32,071 nt of DNA from Thiocystis violacea (GCF_016583575.1 NZ_NRRG01000052.1:1-32071), one strand, 5' to 3'. Numbered from the stretch's first letter, positions 8,187-16,749 are shown. Notes: generated from the letters alone by a model not told the origin. Numbers and translations are program-made.

Positions 8187-8894
8187 GTGACCCGAATCGG
8201 CATCGAGACACTCATCGGTTGGCTCTATCCGCCGACCTGTCAGCTCTGCGGCGCACCAGGCGATCAGCGGCTCGATCTCTGCGCCGGCTGCCGGGCGGAT
8301 CTGCCGCGCAATGCGCATGCCTGCGGGTGTTGCGCGCTTCCGTTCGACTCGGCGGTTTCGGTCGGGACGCTCTGTGGCCGCTGCCAGAAGCGCTCGCCAC
8401 CCTTCGATCGCTGCGTGGCGGCCTTTCGTTACGAAGGCGCGATCCCCGCCCTGATCACCGGCGCCAAGTTTCGGGGACGGCTCAATGCCGTGCGCCTCTT
8501 GGGCCAGTGTCTCGCCGAGCGGGCGCGGGAGCTGGATCTGGTCCGGCCGGATTGGCTGGTTCCGGTGCCGCTGCATCCCAGGCGCCAGCGCGAGCGCGGT
8601 TACAACCAGGCGCACGAGATCGCGCGGATCCTGGGGCGTGAGTTGGGGATTCCGCTCGCGGCCCAGGTCTGTCACCGTGTCATGGCGACACCGCCTCAGG
8701 CGGGTCTCGACGAGCGCGCGCGTCGGCGCAACATCCGCGGCGCCTTCGCCGCGACCGCCGATCTGGCCGGAAGTCATCTGGTCATCGTCGACGACGTGGT
8801 GACCACGGGCAGCACCATTTCCGAGCTGAGTCGGATCCTGCTTGGGGCCGGTGCCCGCCGAGTCGATGTCTGGACCGTCGCCAGGACGCCCTAG
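8187..8894 (+). CDS. comF: ComF/GntX-family phosphoribosyltransferase-like protein
   Basis: A 235-residue member of the ComF family, linked to DNA uptake in competent bacteria and to use of DNA as a nutrient; its exact biochemical role is not settled. The N-terminus holds zinc-ribbon cysteines (pairs at 18/21, 32/35, 46-49 and 63/66) and the C-terminal part has the type I phosphoribosyltransferase signature VIVDDVVTTGST (199-210), with the family motif PVPLHPRRQRERGYNQA (126-142). Start is GTG 8187 with a strong GGGGAGG seven bases upstream. It is divergent from bioB, a linkage often seen in gammaproteobacteria, and the BirA box lies about 90 bases upstream of it. Confidence 0.93.
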   Translation: MTRIGIETLIGWLYPPTCQLCGAPGDQRLDLCAGCRADLPRNAHACGCCALPFDSAVSVGTLCGRCQKRSPPFDRCVAAFRYEGAIPALITGAKFRGRLNAVRLLGQCLAERARELDLVRPDWLVPVPLHPRRQRERGYNQAHEIARILGRELGIPLAAQVCHRVMATPPQAGLDERARRRNIRGAFAATADLAGSHLVIVDDVVTTGSTISELSRILLGAGARRVDVWTVARTP

Positions 8895-8924
8895 CGGGCG
8901 GTCGGGACGGATGGGACGCGGCCC

Positions 8925-10169
8925 CTATCCCGGCGGTTGCCGAAACAGCGGTCGGGATTCGATGCGGCGGTCGATCGAGGCGATCAGGCGCTGATAGTCC
9001 TGGCGTCTGGCCTCGTCGAAGCGCTCGTTGAAGCGTTGCTGGCTCATTCCCTCGGGCAGTCCATCGATCGGGGGCATGAAATCGTCCTCGCTCAGGCCGC
9101 GACGCGCGAATCCCTGAAGTCCCTGGGCGCGCGCGGGGCTCTCGGTGGCGAGCTGGGCGAAGCGGATCCCGGCCCGGTTGGCGGTCATGTCCGGGAAGCT
9201 GAAACCGCTTCCGCCATTGGAATCGGCCATCTCCTTGTACCAGCCCAGCAGGTTGGACAGGGTATCGTTGCCCTGGATGGCGATGGCCGCCGAGGTCATG
9301 AAGTGTTGACCCAGATCCCGACGACCACGCAAGAGAACCGGGCGATAGCGAACGCTGGAACGCACCCCGTCGGCGGCGGGGTCGCGGATGGAGCGACCAT
9401 TGACATAGGCGGCCAGGGCCAGGATCAGGGCGCGATTGCTCGCGACCGGATCGGCCCCGGAGGCGTCGGCCTGGGCCAGGAGATGCGACAGGGTCTCGGC
9501 CAGGAGCAGCGGCTCGCGTTTCGGCCGGGTGGCGGCGAAGCGGTCGAGCGACTCCTGATACCTGAGTACCTCCGGCAGATCCAGGTCGGCGACGAAACCG
9601 CTGCCGATCCGCTCCATCATGTCCGGACGCCATTCATAGCCGACACGGAGGCGGTCCGGGGCGAACTCGACCTGGTGGATCAGTTGCGAGCGGTCGATCG
9701 CCACGAGCGCCCGCTCGGCCAGGGTCTGGACCAGCAGGCCGGGGATCGGTAGCCCGGCGACCCGCGCCGATTCCACCCTGGGCAGCGACTCGGCCTGCGT
9801 CAGTTCGAGCTGGAGGTTGAGGTAGCCATCGAGATGGTCCAGGGGCAACTTGAGCGAGAGGGCCAGACTGGCGCGGGCCTCGCCGAGCCGGACGCGCGCT
9901 CGCCCCTGACCGGTGCGGTCCAGGAGTTCATTGACCAGGAGGCTGACCTCGCGCTCGCTGAGTTCGAGCTGGTTGGCGGGCTCGTCGCGCGCGACCCTGG
10001 GACGATTGGTCGCGATCCAGTTTCGCAGCCAGAGGCGTTCGGCCCTGGTCGGCTGGGGATCCTCGACCACCAGCGGGCGACTGTCCAGAACCAGGAGCAG
10101 GCCCAGCAGCAGGATGGCGACGAGGCCGAGGCCGGCCGTCCAGACGAGGCTTTTGATCAGCGGACGCAT
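8925..10169 (-). CDS. Conserved hypothetical membrane-anchored protein
   Basis: I do not recognise a named family. The 414-residue product starts MRPLIKSLVWTAG and has one transmembrane segment at about residues 11-29, with the rest predicted to lie outside the inner membrane. The body is charged and soluble-looking; a stretch with QGNDTLSNLLGWYKEMADSN and GFSFPDMTANRAGIRFAQLA may be a conserved core. The frame stays open to 10295, but I use ATG 10169 because the upstream 42 residues are hydrophobic/irregular and run through the spacer and into the start of the divergent carbonic anhydrase gene. It is convergent with comF (30 bases) and divergent from the carbonic anhydrase (85 bases). Confidence 0.8.
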   Translation of the reverse strand: MRPLIKSLVWTAGLGLVAILLLGLLLVLDSRPLVVEDPQPTRAERLWLRNWIATNRPRVARDEPANQLELSEREVSLLVNELLDRTGQGRARVRLGEARASLALSLKLPLDHLDGYLNLQLELTQAESLPRVESARVAGLPIPGLLVQTLAERALVAIDRSQLIHQVEFAPDRLRVGYEWRPDMMERIGSGFVADLDLPEVLRYQESLDRFAATRPKREPLLLAETLSHLLAQADASGADPVASNRALILALAAYVNGRSIRDPAADGVRSSVRYRPVLLRGRRDLGQHFMTSAAIAIQGNDTLSNLLGWYKEMADSNGGSGFSFPDMTANRAGIRFAQLATESPARAQGLQGFARRGLSEDDFMPPIDGLPEGMSQQRFNERFDEARRQDYQRLIASIDRRIESRPLFRQPPG

Positions 10170-10254
10170 GGCGGAAATCCGTCGGTGGATGATTCGGCCC
10201 AACAAGTGGACATCGAAAATCAGACTCCAGTTGGAAGAGATATAGTCAGCGGAT

Positions 10255-10794
10255 ATGAACAACATCCAGGGTTTCGAGGGCCAACATCCAGACATCGCCA
10301 GCGATGCCTGGGTTCACGCGACGGCCGTGGTGATCGGCGATGTGCGCCTGGGATCGGGCTCGTCCATCTGGCCGCTGTGCGCGGTGCGGGGCGACATCCA
10401 TCGCATCGAGATCGGGGCCGGGACCAATATCCAGGACGGTTCCATCCTGCACGTCTCGCACGACAGCCGCTTCATGCCGGGTGGGGCGCCGATCCTCATC
10501 CAGGATGGCGTCACGATTGGCCATCAGGTGGTCCTGCACGGCTGCGAGATCCAGGACCACTGTCTGATCGGCATCGGTGCGCGGGTGCTCGACCGGGCCG
10601 TGCTCAAGCCGCGCGTCATGCTGGGCGCCGGATCCTTGGTGACGCCCCGTCAGGTACTGGAGGGCGGCTATCTCTGGCTGGGCGCGCCGGCGCGCCGGGC
10701 GCGACCCTTGACGGACCAGGAACTCGAATATCTGGACTATGTCGCCGCCAACTATGTCCGGCTCGCCGAGCGCTATCGCGCCGAGCCAGTCTAG
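10255..10794 (+). CDS. Gamma-class carbonic anhydrase family protein (YrdA-like)
   Basis: A 179-residue left-handed beta-helix protein of the gamma-carbonic anhydrase group. Hexapeptide-repeat stretches run from about residue 15 to 130 (VIGDVRLGSGSSIWP, RIEIGAGTNIQDGS, CLIGIGARVLDRA). The metal ligands correspond to His66 or His69 (SILHVSHD), His90 and His95 (IGHQVVLHGC); the five-residue spacing of the last two matches Methanosarcina Cam. Many YrdA/CaiE-like members lack the acidic loop of Cam and have low or no hydratase activity, so function is not certain. The stop codon shares a CTAG palindrome with the stop of the convergent transglutaminase gene, a four-base overlap. Confidence 0.93.
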   Translation: MNNIQGFEGQHPDIASDAWVHATAVVIGDVRLGSGSSIWPLCAVRGDIHRIEIGAGTNIQDGSILHVSHDSRFMPGGAPILIQDGVTIGHQVVLHGCEIQDHCLIGIGARVLDRAVLKPRVMLGAGSLVTPRQVLEGGYLWLGAPARRARPLTDQELEYLDYVAANYVRLAERYRAEPV

Positions 10795-11687
10795 GGCTTG
10801 GCGGCCGGCGCGTCCGGGATCCGGTTCACGTCCACGGCGACCAGCAGATCGTGGGTGCCGCCACCGTAGAAGATGCCGCGCAGCGGCGTGACATCCTGGA
10901 AATCCCGACCGATCGCGGTGGTGATGTGTTGATCCACCGGGATCAGATTGTTGGTCGGGTCGAAATCGATCCAGCCATGATCGGGCACCAGGACCGAGAA
11001 CCAGGCGTGAGAGGCATCGGCACCCTGCATCTTGACCTGTCCGGGTGGCGGCAGGGTCTCCAGATAACCGCTGACATAGCGCACGGCGAGCCCCAGTCCG
11101 CGCAGTCCGGCGATGGCGACATGGGCGAAATCCTGACACACCCCCCGGCGCTGCTCCATGACCTCGGCGACCGGCGTGGCGATGGTGGTCGAGGTCGGGT
11201 CGTACTCGAATTCACCATGGATCCGGGCCATGAGATCCAACGTGGCCTCCAGGATGGGTCGGCCCTTGGTAAAGGAGATGGCGGCATATTTGCGGGCGCT
11301 CGTCTCCATGGGCACCTGGGGGGAGGGCAGGCTGAAGATCCGGGCATCCGTCATGAGACCGTCGCCCCGGTCGTGAAGCCGTTCGAGGGCGTGCTCCCAG
11401 GGGGTGGTGCGGCCCGCCTCGGGCGGCACCAGCGGCGTGATGTCCAACTCGCTGACGGCCGTGACCTCGAGCGCGCTGTGGGCCTGCTGGATCGAGAAAT
11501 AGCTGACCCGGTTGCCGAAGAAGTCCTCGTGCTCACGGCTGACGGCGGGCCAGGGATCGACCCGGATGCTCGACGATAGACAGCGTTGCAGGCGCGTGCT
11601 CAGTGGCTTGAGATGCGCGATGCTGTGACAGAGCGAAACCGGCTCCGCGTACTCGTAGCGAGTCACATGTTGAATGCGGTACCTCAT
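10791..11687 (-). CDS. Bacterial transglutaminase-like protease family protein
   Basis: A 298-residue protein with the bacterial transglutaminase N-terminal region (starts MRYRIQHVTRYEYAEPV) followed by a papain-like transglutaminase core. The triad is visible: Cys184 in RRGVCQDFAH, His227 in DASHAWF, Asp243 in WIDFDPTNN. No signal peptide is seen, so it is cytoplasmic. Its ATG overlaps the stop of the ATP-grasp/alpha-E gene by four bases. In the comparative analysis of amidoligases by Iyer and colleagues, this trio (circularly permuted ATP-grasp, alpha-E, transglutaminase) was predicted to make and cut isopeptide-type bonds; the substrate is unknown. Confidence 0.93.
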   Translation of the reverse strand: MRYRIQHVTRYEYAEPVSLCHSIAHLKPLSTRLQRCLSSSIRVDPWPAVSREHEDFFGNRVSYFSIQQAHSALEVTAVSELDITPLVPPEAGRTTPWEHALERLHDRGDGLMTDARIFSLPSPQVPMETSARKYAAISFTKGRPILEATLDLMARIHGEFEYDPTSTTIATPVAEVMEQRRGVCQDFAHVAIAGLRGLGLAVRYVSGYLETLPPPGQVKMQGADASHAWFSVLVPDHGWIDFDPTNNLIPVDQHITTAIGRDFQDVTPLRGIFYGGGTHDLLVAVDVNRIPDAPAAKP

Positions 11688-14266
11688 GAGAGCGCGGCCC
11701 CGGTCCGGCGCAAGAGACTGTGTGGCTGTTCCTCGTGGCGGAAATACTGGGCCGTGATGGCGTCGGAGACGGCGGCGAACTCATTGGTGAGATCGATGAG
11801 CATCCTCGCCAGCGCGACCCGTCGCGTTCCCTGTTTGTCGAGCTGAATCAGGGCGTTGATCTCGGCGAGCCGGATGTTGGTCAGGCTGCGCAGCACCAGT
11901 TTCTCGACCGGCGTGCGACCGACCGCCAGATCGCCGCGCGGCAGCTCCGTGGCCAGCTTTTCGAGCATCTTCAGTTGATAGGCCAGGGCGCGCGGATTGC
12001 CCTCGTCCTGAAGGACCAGGTCCAGCAGGGCACCGACGCGGGTTCCGCCCCGGTAGCGGCGGCGGTAGGTGATGAGACTGTCGGTCACGCCGAGCACCGC
12101 CTCGATCACCAGATTCTCATCCTGATCGCTCGACACGGGCACCAGGGTCGAGTGCAGGAGCGTGGCGATGGCGGTGCCGCGTTCCAGCCGCCGCCCGGTT
12201 TCCAGGAAGTGCCAGCCCTCGTTGTGGGTCATGTTCTCCTGGCAGAGTCCGGAGAAGGCGACCAGCGAGGTGACCAGCGGGTCGAGGTCGTCGAGCGCCT
12301 GGGAGAGCACCGTGGGCGGATGATCGGAGAGACTCGCCTGAAGCACCTCGATATCGCCGATGATGCGCCAGGTGTCGGCCGAGAGCCGGTCGCGCACCGA
12401 ATAGGCCGCCTGTCCCAGGGCCTCCAGGGTGCGGGGCAGTCCGCCGGCTCGGGTGCGATCCGAGATCAGCGACAGCAGTTCCGGGATGGGGTCGCGCAGA
12501 CGCTCTTCCGCGCCGGCGCCGACGAATCCTGGGAACGACTGGGTCTGGTTGGTCAGGGCCTCCAGCAGCGAGCGCAGACAGGAGGAACTGGCCTTGGTGA
12601 GCGCGTAATCGCTGCGCTCGGAATACTTGAAAATGGTGATGCGCAGCAGACGCACCAGCCCCTCGGCTCGCTCGGCGTAGCGGCCGATCCAGAAGAGATT
12701 GTCCGCGACCCGACTGGAGACCGCGCTTTCCTGGATGACGGCGGGGGTCGTCTCGGACATGGGCAGCAGGCTTTCCTGACGCTCCGGCTCCGAGGCGAGC
12801 ACCCAGACATCCTTGCCCAGCCCGCCGAGCTGGTTGGAGACCTGCATGGTCTCGGCGTCCAGCGAGACCCGCCCCAGCCCCCCCGGCATCACCGTGTAGC
12901 CCTCCTCCTCGGCGATCAGGAAGGTGCGCAGCACCGTGGGTCTGGGCTCCAGGCGCTGACCGATCAGGGCCGGTGCGGTGGAGGGCTGGATGCGTTCCTG
13001 GGCGACGTAATAGCTGGGATGGGTCTGGATGGCGCGCAGCAGCTTCGCGCGCGCCGGCGGTTCCATCGCGCCGGGGATCAGGAAGGGCTGATCGGGCGAT
13101 TTGCCGATGGGCTTGACGATCAGGCGGTCGAGATTGTTCAGCACATGGGCGCGCGACTCGGGATCCCCGCACCACCAGGTCGGGATGTCCGACAGCAACA
13201 GCTCCTCTCCGAGCAGGTGCTGGCAGAGCGCCGGCAGGAAGGCCGCGAGCGCCGCGTGCTCCAGTACCCCGCTGCCCAGGGCGTTGGCCAGGGTCACGTT
13301 GCCCAGACGCGCCGCCTGAACCAGTCCGGGGATGCCGAGCAGCGAGTCCTCGCGCAGTTCCAGCGGATCGCACCAGGCGTCGTCGACCCGCCGCAGCACG
13401 GCATCGATGCGTTCGAGCCGACCCAGGGTGCGCAGCCAGAGCGCGCCGTCGCGCACCGAGAGATCGCCGCCCTGGACGAGCGTGTAGCCCAGATAGTTGG
13501 CCAGGTAGGCGTGTTCGAAATAGGCCTCGTTGCGCGGTCCGGGCGTGAGGACCACGACCCGGGCGTCATCGCCCCGATGCGGCCCGAGGCGGGTCAGGGT
13601 CCGACGGGTGGAGCGGAAGAAGCCGGCCAGGCGGTGGACGTGCGAATCGCGGAAGAGGCTCGGCAGCACGCGCGAGAGCACCACCCGGTTCTCCAGCGCG
13701 TAGCCCGCGCCCAGCGGGCTTTGGGTGCGGTCGCCGATCACGCGCCAGCCGCCGTCCGGCAGGCGGGTCAGATCCGCCGCGTATTGCACCAGGGGGCGTC
13801 CGCCGGGGAACTCGATGCCGCGACAGGGCAGCAGATAGCCCGGATGACCGTCGATCAGCTCCGCCGGCAGCAGCTCCAGGCGGATCAGATCACGGGGGCC
13901 ATAGAGATCGACCAGGATGAGGTTGAACAACTCGGCGCGCTGAATGAGTCCGCGCTCCAGCTCGGCCCATTCGTCGCTGCGGATCAGCAGCGGCAGCAGG
14001 TCGAGTTCCCAGGGACGCGACATGCCCTGTGGATCGCCGTGCAGATTGTAGGTGACCCCATTGTCACGAATGAGCCGCGAGGCCTCGCGCCAGCGCTCCT
14101 CGATCCCCGCCGGCCCGAGCGTGCGCAGGGCGTCCAGGAGATACTGCCAATGCGGGCGAACCTCGCCCTCGGCCGTGCGCATCTCGTCGTAGCAATCGGG
14201 ACGGGGCGAGTAGCTATCGACCAGACCCGGTTGGTCAGGGAAAGACGCCAGATCGGGTAAAGACAT
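11684..14266 (-). CDS. Fused circularly permuted ATP-grasp and alpha-E domain protein
   Basis: An 860-residue fusion of two domains that are usually separate neighbouring genes. Residues about 1-500 are the circularly permuted ATP-grasp type 2 protein (DUF404/DUF407 region: YNLHGDPQGMSRPWELDLLP, VLTPGPRNEAYFEHAYLA, IPTWWCGDPESRAHVL, KPIGKSPDQP). From about residue 510 it is the alpha-helical alpha-E domain (SRVADNLFWIGRYAERAEGL through GWHFLETGRRLERG to the end). The ATP-grasp part is predicted to ligate amino groups to carboxylates using ATP. Start ATG at 14266 has no clear Shine-Dalgarno. It is followed, with a four-base overlap, by the transglutaminase gene, and preceded at 92 bases by the DUF815 ATPase gene in the same direction. 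Confidence 0.93.
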   Translation of the reverse strand: MSLPDLASFPDQPGLVDSYSPRPDCYDEMRTAEGEVRPHWQYLLDALRTLGPAGIEERWREASRLIRDNGVTYNLHGDPQGMSRPWELDLLPLLIRSDEWAELERGLIQRAELFNLILVDLYGPRDLIRLELLPAELIDGHPGYLLPCRGIEFPGGRPLVQYAADLTRLPDGGWRVIGDRTQSPLGAGYALENRVVLSRVLPSLFRDSHVHRLAGFFRSTRRTLTRLGPHRGDDARVVVLTPGPRNEAYFEHAYLANYLGYTLVQGGDLSVRDGALWLRTLGRLERIDAVLRRVDDAWCDPLELREDSLLGIPGLVQAARLGNVTLANALGSGVLEHAALAAFLPALCQHLLGEELLLSDIPTWWCGDPESRAHVLNNLDRLIVKPIGKSPDQPFLIPGAMEPPARAKLLRAIQTHPSYYVAQERIQPSTAPALIGQRLEPRPTVLRTFLIAEEEGYTVMPGGLGRVSLDAETMQVSNQLGGLGKDVWVLASEPERQESLLPMSETTPAVIQESAVSSRVADNLFWIGRYAERAEGLVRLLRITIFKYSERSDYALTKASSSCLRSLLEALTNQTQSFPGFVGAGAEERLRDPIPELLSLISDRTRAGGLPRTLEALGQAAYSVRDRLSADTWRIIGDIEVLQASLSDHPPTVLSQALDDLDPLVTSLVAFSGLCQENMTHNEGWHFLETGRRLERGTAIATLLHSTLVPVSSDQDENLVIEAVLGVTDSLITYRRRYRGGTRVGALLDLVLQDEGNPRALAYQLKMLEKLATELPRGDLAVGRTPVEKLVLRSLTNIRLAEINALIQLDKQGTRRVALARMLIDLTNEFAAVSDAITAQYFRHEEQPHSLLRRTGAALS

Positions 14267-14358
14267 GGGGCAGGGCTCGTTCAGTGCGCGGAACGGGGAT
14301 TAGACACGTCATCCACAGGGGTTGCAAGGCGGCCCGCCCGAAGGTCGCGGCCGGTTGG

Positions 14359-15276
14359 TCAGAGGTTCGGGCGTTCCCGAAGCAGGATGGAAGCGCCGGG
14401 TGGCGACGCCTCGTGGCCCGCCCAATCGCGAGCGAACTGCCAGGCCGCGCGTCCGCTGCGCGAGCCGCGACGCAGTGCCCATTGGAGAGCGGCGCGTTCA
14501 ATGGGTTCCCAGTCAAGCGGCGCGCCCGCGCTGTCCGGGAGTCCGAGTCGCGCCACCCAGTGACGCACGACCCCGAGATACTGCGCCTGGCTGAAGGGGT
14601 GGAAGGCGACCCAGAGTCCGAAGCGGTCGGAGAGCGAAATTTTCTCCTCGACCGATTCGCCCTGGTGCAGTTCGCCATCCTGAAAGCGTGCCTCGCGATT
14701 CTCGGACTGGAACTCGGGCAGCAGGTGGCGGCGGTTGGAGGTGGCGTAGATGAGAACGTTGTCCGGCGTCGCCGAGATCGAGCCGTCGAGCGCGGCCTTG
14801 AGCGCCTTGTAGCCCGATTCGCTGGCCTCGAAGGAAAGATCGTCGCAGAACAGGATAAAGCGCTCGGGGCGGTCGCGGATCCGCTCCAGGAGATCCGGGA
14901 GCTGGATCAGATCGTCCTTGTCGACCTCGATCAGACGCAGCCCCGCCGTGCGATGGGCATTGAACACCGCCTTGACGAGCGAGGACTTGCCGGTGCCGCG
15001 CGAACCCCAGAGCAGCACATTATTGGATCCGCGCCCGGCGAGGAACTGACGGGTGTTGCGGTCGATCTCCGCCTTCTGGCGCTCCAGGCAGAGCAGATCG
15101 TCGAGCGCGAGGCGGTGCGGCGCCGGCACCGGCTGGAGCCAGCCGCGCCCGGCGTCACGGCGCCAGCGAAAGGCGTGCGCGGACCAGTCGGTCGGGGCGC
15201 TGTCCGCCGGGAGCAGGCGCTCCAGGCGGTCGAGCAGGGCGTCAAGGCGGTTGAAGGTGTAATCGGATCTGGACAT
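14359..15276 (-). CDS. DUF815-type ATP-binding protein (AAA-like)
   Basis: A 305-residue P-loop ATPase of the DUF815 family. The Walker A motif is GSRGTGKSS, the Walker B is FILFCDDLSFE, and the family stretches LIYATSNRRHLLPE and EEKISLSDRFGLWVAFHPF follow, the latter a sensor-2-like region. Function is not established; the family is often compared with AAA loaders. The gene runs in the same direction as the ATP-grasp/alpha-E and transglutaminase genes and is 92 bases upstream, so it may belong to that operon, though I know of no established link. Its start is ATG 15276 and no strong ribosome-binding site is visible. Confidence 0.9.
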   Translation of the reverse strand: MSRSDYTFNRLDALLDRLERLLPADSAPTDWSAHAFRWRRDAGRGWLQPVPAPHRLALDDLLCLERQKAEIDRNTRQFLAGRGSNNVLLWGSRGTGKSSLVKAVFNAHRTAGLRLIEVDKDDLIQLPDLLERIRDRPERFILFCDDLSFEASESGYKALKAALDGSISATPDNVLIYATSNRRHLLPEFQSENREARFQDGELHQGESVEEKISLSDRFGLWVAFHPFSQAQYLGVVRHWVARLGLPDSAGAPLDWEPIERAALQWALRRGSRSGRAAWQFARDWAGHEASPPGASILLRERPNL

Positions 15277-15525
15277 TGGACGAATTCACGGCTGAGTTGG
15301 GAGCGGGTGCTTGAAGGGTGCCTCATCACGTCAGCGGCGGTACCCGAGGGTCCGGGCAAGAGGATCGGCTGGAAGGCTATTGGCCTGCCCCTTGGAGTAT
15401 GCCGGATCCGTCGTCCCCCGTACCGAGCGGAAATCGATTGCGTCACGACTTCCGAGGCGTCAGGCGACGCTCGCAAACGGTTTCTGGATGAGGGAAACCA
15501 CCTCGAACAGCCAGTGATCGCGACT

Positions 15526-15541
15526 GTTTCCATTTTGTAAC
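15526..15541. promoter_or_regulatory. Putative AioR site 1 upstream of moaA
   Basis: The sequence is GTTTC-N6-GTAAC (arms 15526-15530 and 15537-15541), fitting GTTNC-N6-GNAAC, a form I recall as the proposed AioR recognition site in other arsenite oxidisers. Its centre lies 32 bases, three helical turns, from the next site and about 94 bases upstream of the -24 GG. Confidence 0.6.
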
Positions 15542-15557
15542 GGCCTAGGGTCGATCC

Positions 15558-15573
15558 GTTACCGATAGGTAAC
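15558..15573. promoter_or_regulatory. Putative AioR site 2 upstream of moaA
   Basis: A perfect palindrome in its arms, GTTAC-N6-GTAAC (15558-15562 and 15569-15573). The arms are identical to those of the site upstream of aioB at 20395-20410. Centre is 62 bases upstream of the -24 GG of the moaA promoter, suitable for an NtrC-type activator. Confidence 0.7.
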
Positions 15574-15625
15574 CCAGATCCAGGCGCTCGGACCGCGCGA
15601 GGCCGCCGTCCAAGGCTCCTGTGAT

Positions 15626-15641
15626 TGGCGTAAAATTTGCT
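15626..15641 (+). promoter_or_regulatory. Sigma-54 (-24/-12) promoter of moaA
   Basis: TGGCGTAAAATTTGCT fits TGGCACG-N4-TTGCW with the invariant GG (15627-15628) and GC (15639-15640) exactly ten bases apart. Only the less conserved positions after TGGC differ. Transcription would start near 15651, leaving a leader of about 22 bases that still holds GAGGAGG for moaA. Confidence 0.7.
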
Positions 15642-15672
15642 TATCGCTTAGAGGTCGAGGAGGACACTGGTC

Positions 15673-16659
15673 ATGACCCGTCAGGTATTAACCGATTCTT
15701 TTGGGCGACGCATCGACTACCTGCGTCTGTCGGTCACCGACCGCTGCGACCTGCGCTGCCGCTATTGCTTGCCCAAGGGTTTCAAGGGATTCGAGGAGCC
15801 TGCCCATTGGCTCACCGTCGATGAAGTCGCACGCTTGGTACAGGCCTTTACCCTGCTGGGCGTGAGCCATGTTCGTCTCACCGGCGGTGAGCCGCTGGTA
15901 CGCCGTGATCTACCGCTGCTCGCCCGGCGCCTGGCCAGCCTGCCGGGAATCGAGGATCTCGCGCTGTCGAGCAACTGCACCCGCATGGAAACGCTCGCCG
16001 AACCCTTGTTCCGGGCCGGTGTGAGGCGGTTGAATGTGAGCCTCGACAGCCTGCGGCCACGCATCTTCGAGCAGGTCACGGGTGGCTCGCTGGAACTGGT
16101 GTTACGTGGGATCGAGGCGGCACGCCGCGCCGGTTTCTCGCCAATCCGGGTCAATACCGTGGTCATGCGCGGCGTCAACGATGGCGAGATCGAGTCCATT
16201 CTGGAGTTCTGTGCCGAGCGGGATTTCACCCTGCGCCTGATCGAAACCATGCCGATGGGTCGCACCGGGCAGGCCGTGCTCGCTGAGTACATCGACCTTC
16301 AAGAGGTTAAGCAGCGTCTAGAGCGGCGCTTCGAGCTGATTCCCGACATCCTGCCCGGCGGCGGCCCCGCGCGGTATTTTCGTCTGAGCGCCAGCGCGAC
16401 CCGCATCGGTTTCATCACCCCGATCTCCCAGCACTTCTGCGCGACCTGCAATCGCGTCAGACTTGGCGTCGATGGCACACTCCATCTCTGTCTCGGTCAG
16501 GAAAACCGCTATCCATTAGGCGCGCTCCTGCGCGCGGGGCTGACCGATGACGAACTGATCGATCAGCTACGCGCCGCGATGGCGCTCAAACCCGAGCAAC
16601 ACGGATTCCGCGAGCGGCCAACTCAAGTGCCCCGCTTCATGGCCATGACCGGGGGATAA
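15673..16659 (+). CDS. moaA: GTP 3',8-cyclase (molybdenum cofactor biosynthesis protein A)
   Basis: Radical SAM enzyme that converts GTP to 3',8-cyclo-7,8-dihydro-GTP, the first step to molybdopterin. The 328-residue protein has the N-terminal cluster at Cys25, Cys29 and Cys32 (DRCDLRCRYCLP), the second cluster at Cys256, Cys259 and Cys273 (FCATCNRVRLG...LHLC), and the C-terminal Gly-Gly (327-328) needed in the active site. GAGGAGG lies about 11 bases before ATG 15673. No other moa gene is adjacent, so this is a lone moaA placed beside the arsenite oxidase genes and facing aioR. The two palindromes and the -24/-12 promoter upstream suggest AioR control. Arsenite oxidase needs this cofactor, which explains the linkage. 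Confidence 0.96.
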   Translation: MTRQVLTDSFGRRIDYLRLSVTDRCDLRCRYCLPKGFKGFEEPAHWLTVDEVARLVQAFTLLGVSHVRLTGGEPLVRRDLPLLARRLASLPGIEDLALSSNCTRMETLAEPLFRAGVRRLNVSLDSLRPRIFEQVTGGSLELVLRGIEAARRAGFSPIRVNTVVMRGVNDGEIESILEFCAERDFTLRLIETMPMGRTGQAVLAEYIDLQEVKQRLERRFELIPDILPGGGPARYFRLSASATRIGFITPISQHFCATCNRVRLGVDGTLHLCLGQENRYPLGALLRAGLTDDELIDQLRAAMALKPEQHGFRERPTQVPRFMAMTGG

Positions 16660-16749
16660 CGGCACGGTGCTGGTGAACAGCGGCGATGTGGTCGCTGGAT
16701 GCCGCCGTGCTGGGGACGCGGACGTCCGTTGCCAGTCAAGCCAGCGCGT

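Larger units (their letters stand above)
15277..15672. other. 396-bp spacer between the DUF815 gene and moaA
   Basis: No gene is supported here. The first 250 bases show nothing I can name beyond the start region of the minus-strand DUF815 gene. The right half (15526-15660) holds two GTTNC-N6-GNAAC palindromes, a -24/-12 promoter and a good Shine-Dalgarno sequence for moaA. Confidence 0.7.

Noticed and set aside
10170-10295. Longer N-terminus for the unknown membrane protein
   Set aside because: It would run through the spacer into the start of the divergent carbonic anhydrase gene, and the shorter start gives a standard membrane-anchor N-terminus.
11720-14260. 846-codon plus-strand frame opposite the ATP-grasp/alpha-E gene
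   Set aside because: It mirrors the real gene in a high-GC region and has no recognisable domain; the minus-strand frame has clear family motifs.
15277-15525. Extra gene or RNA in the first part of the moaA upstream spacer
   Set aside because: No frame with a start signal, no tRNA-like or strong hairpin structure seen.
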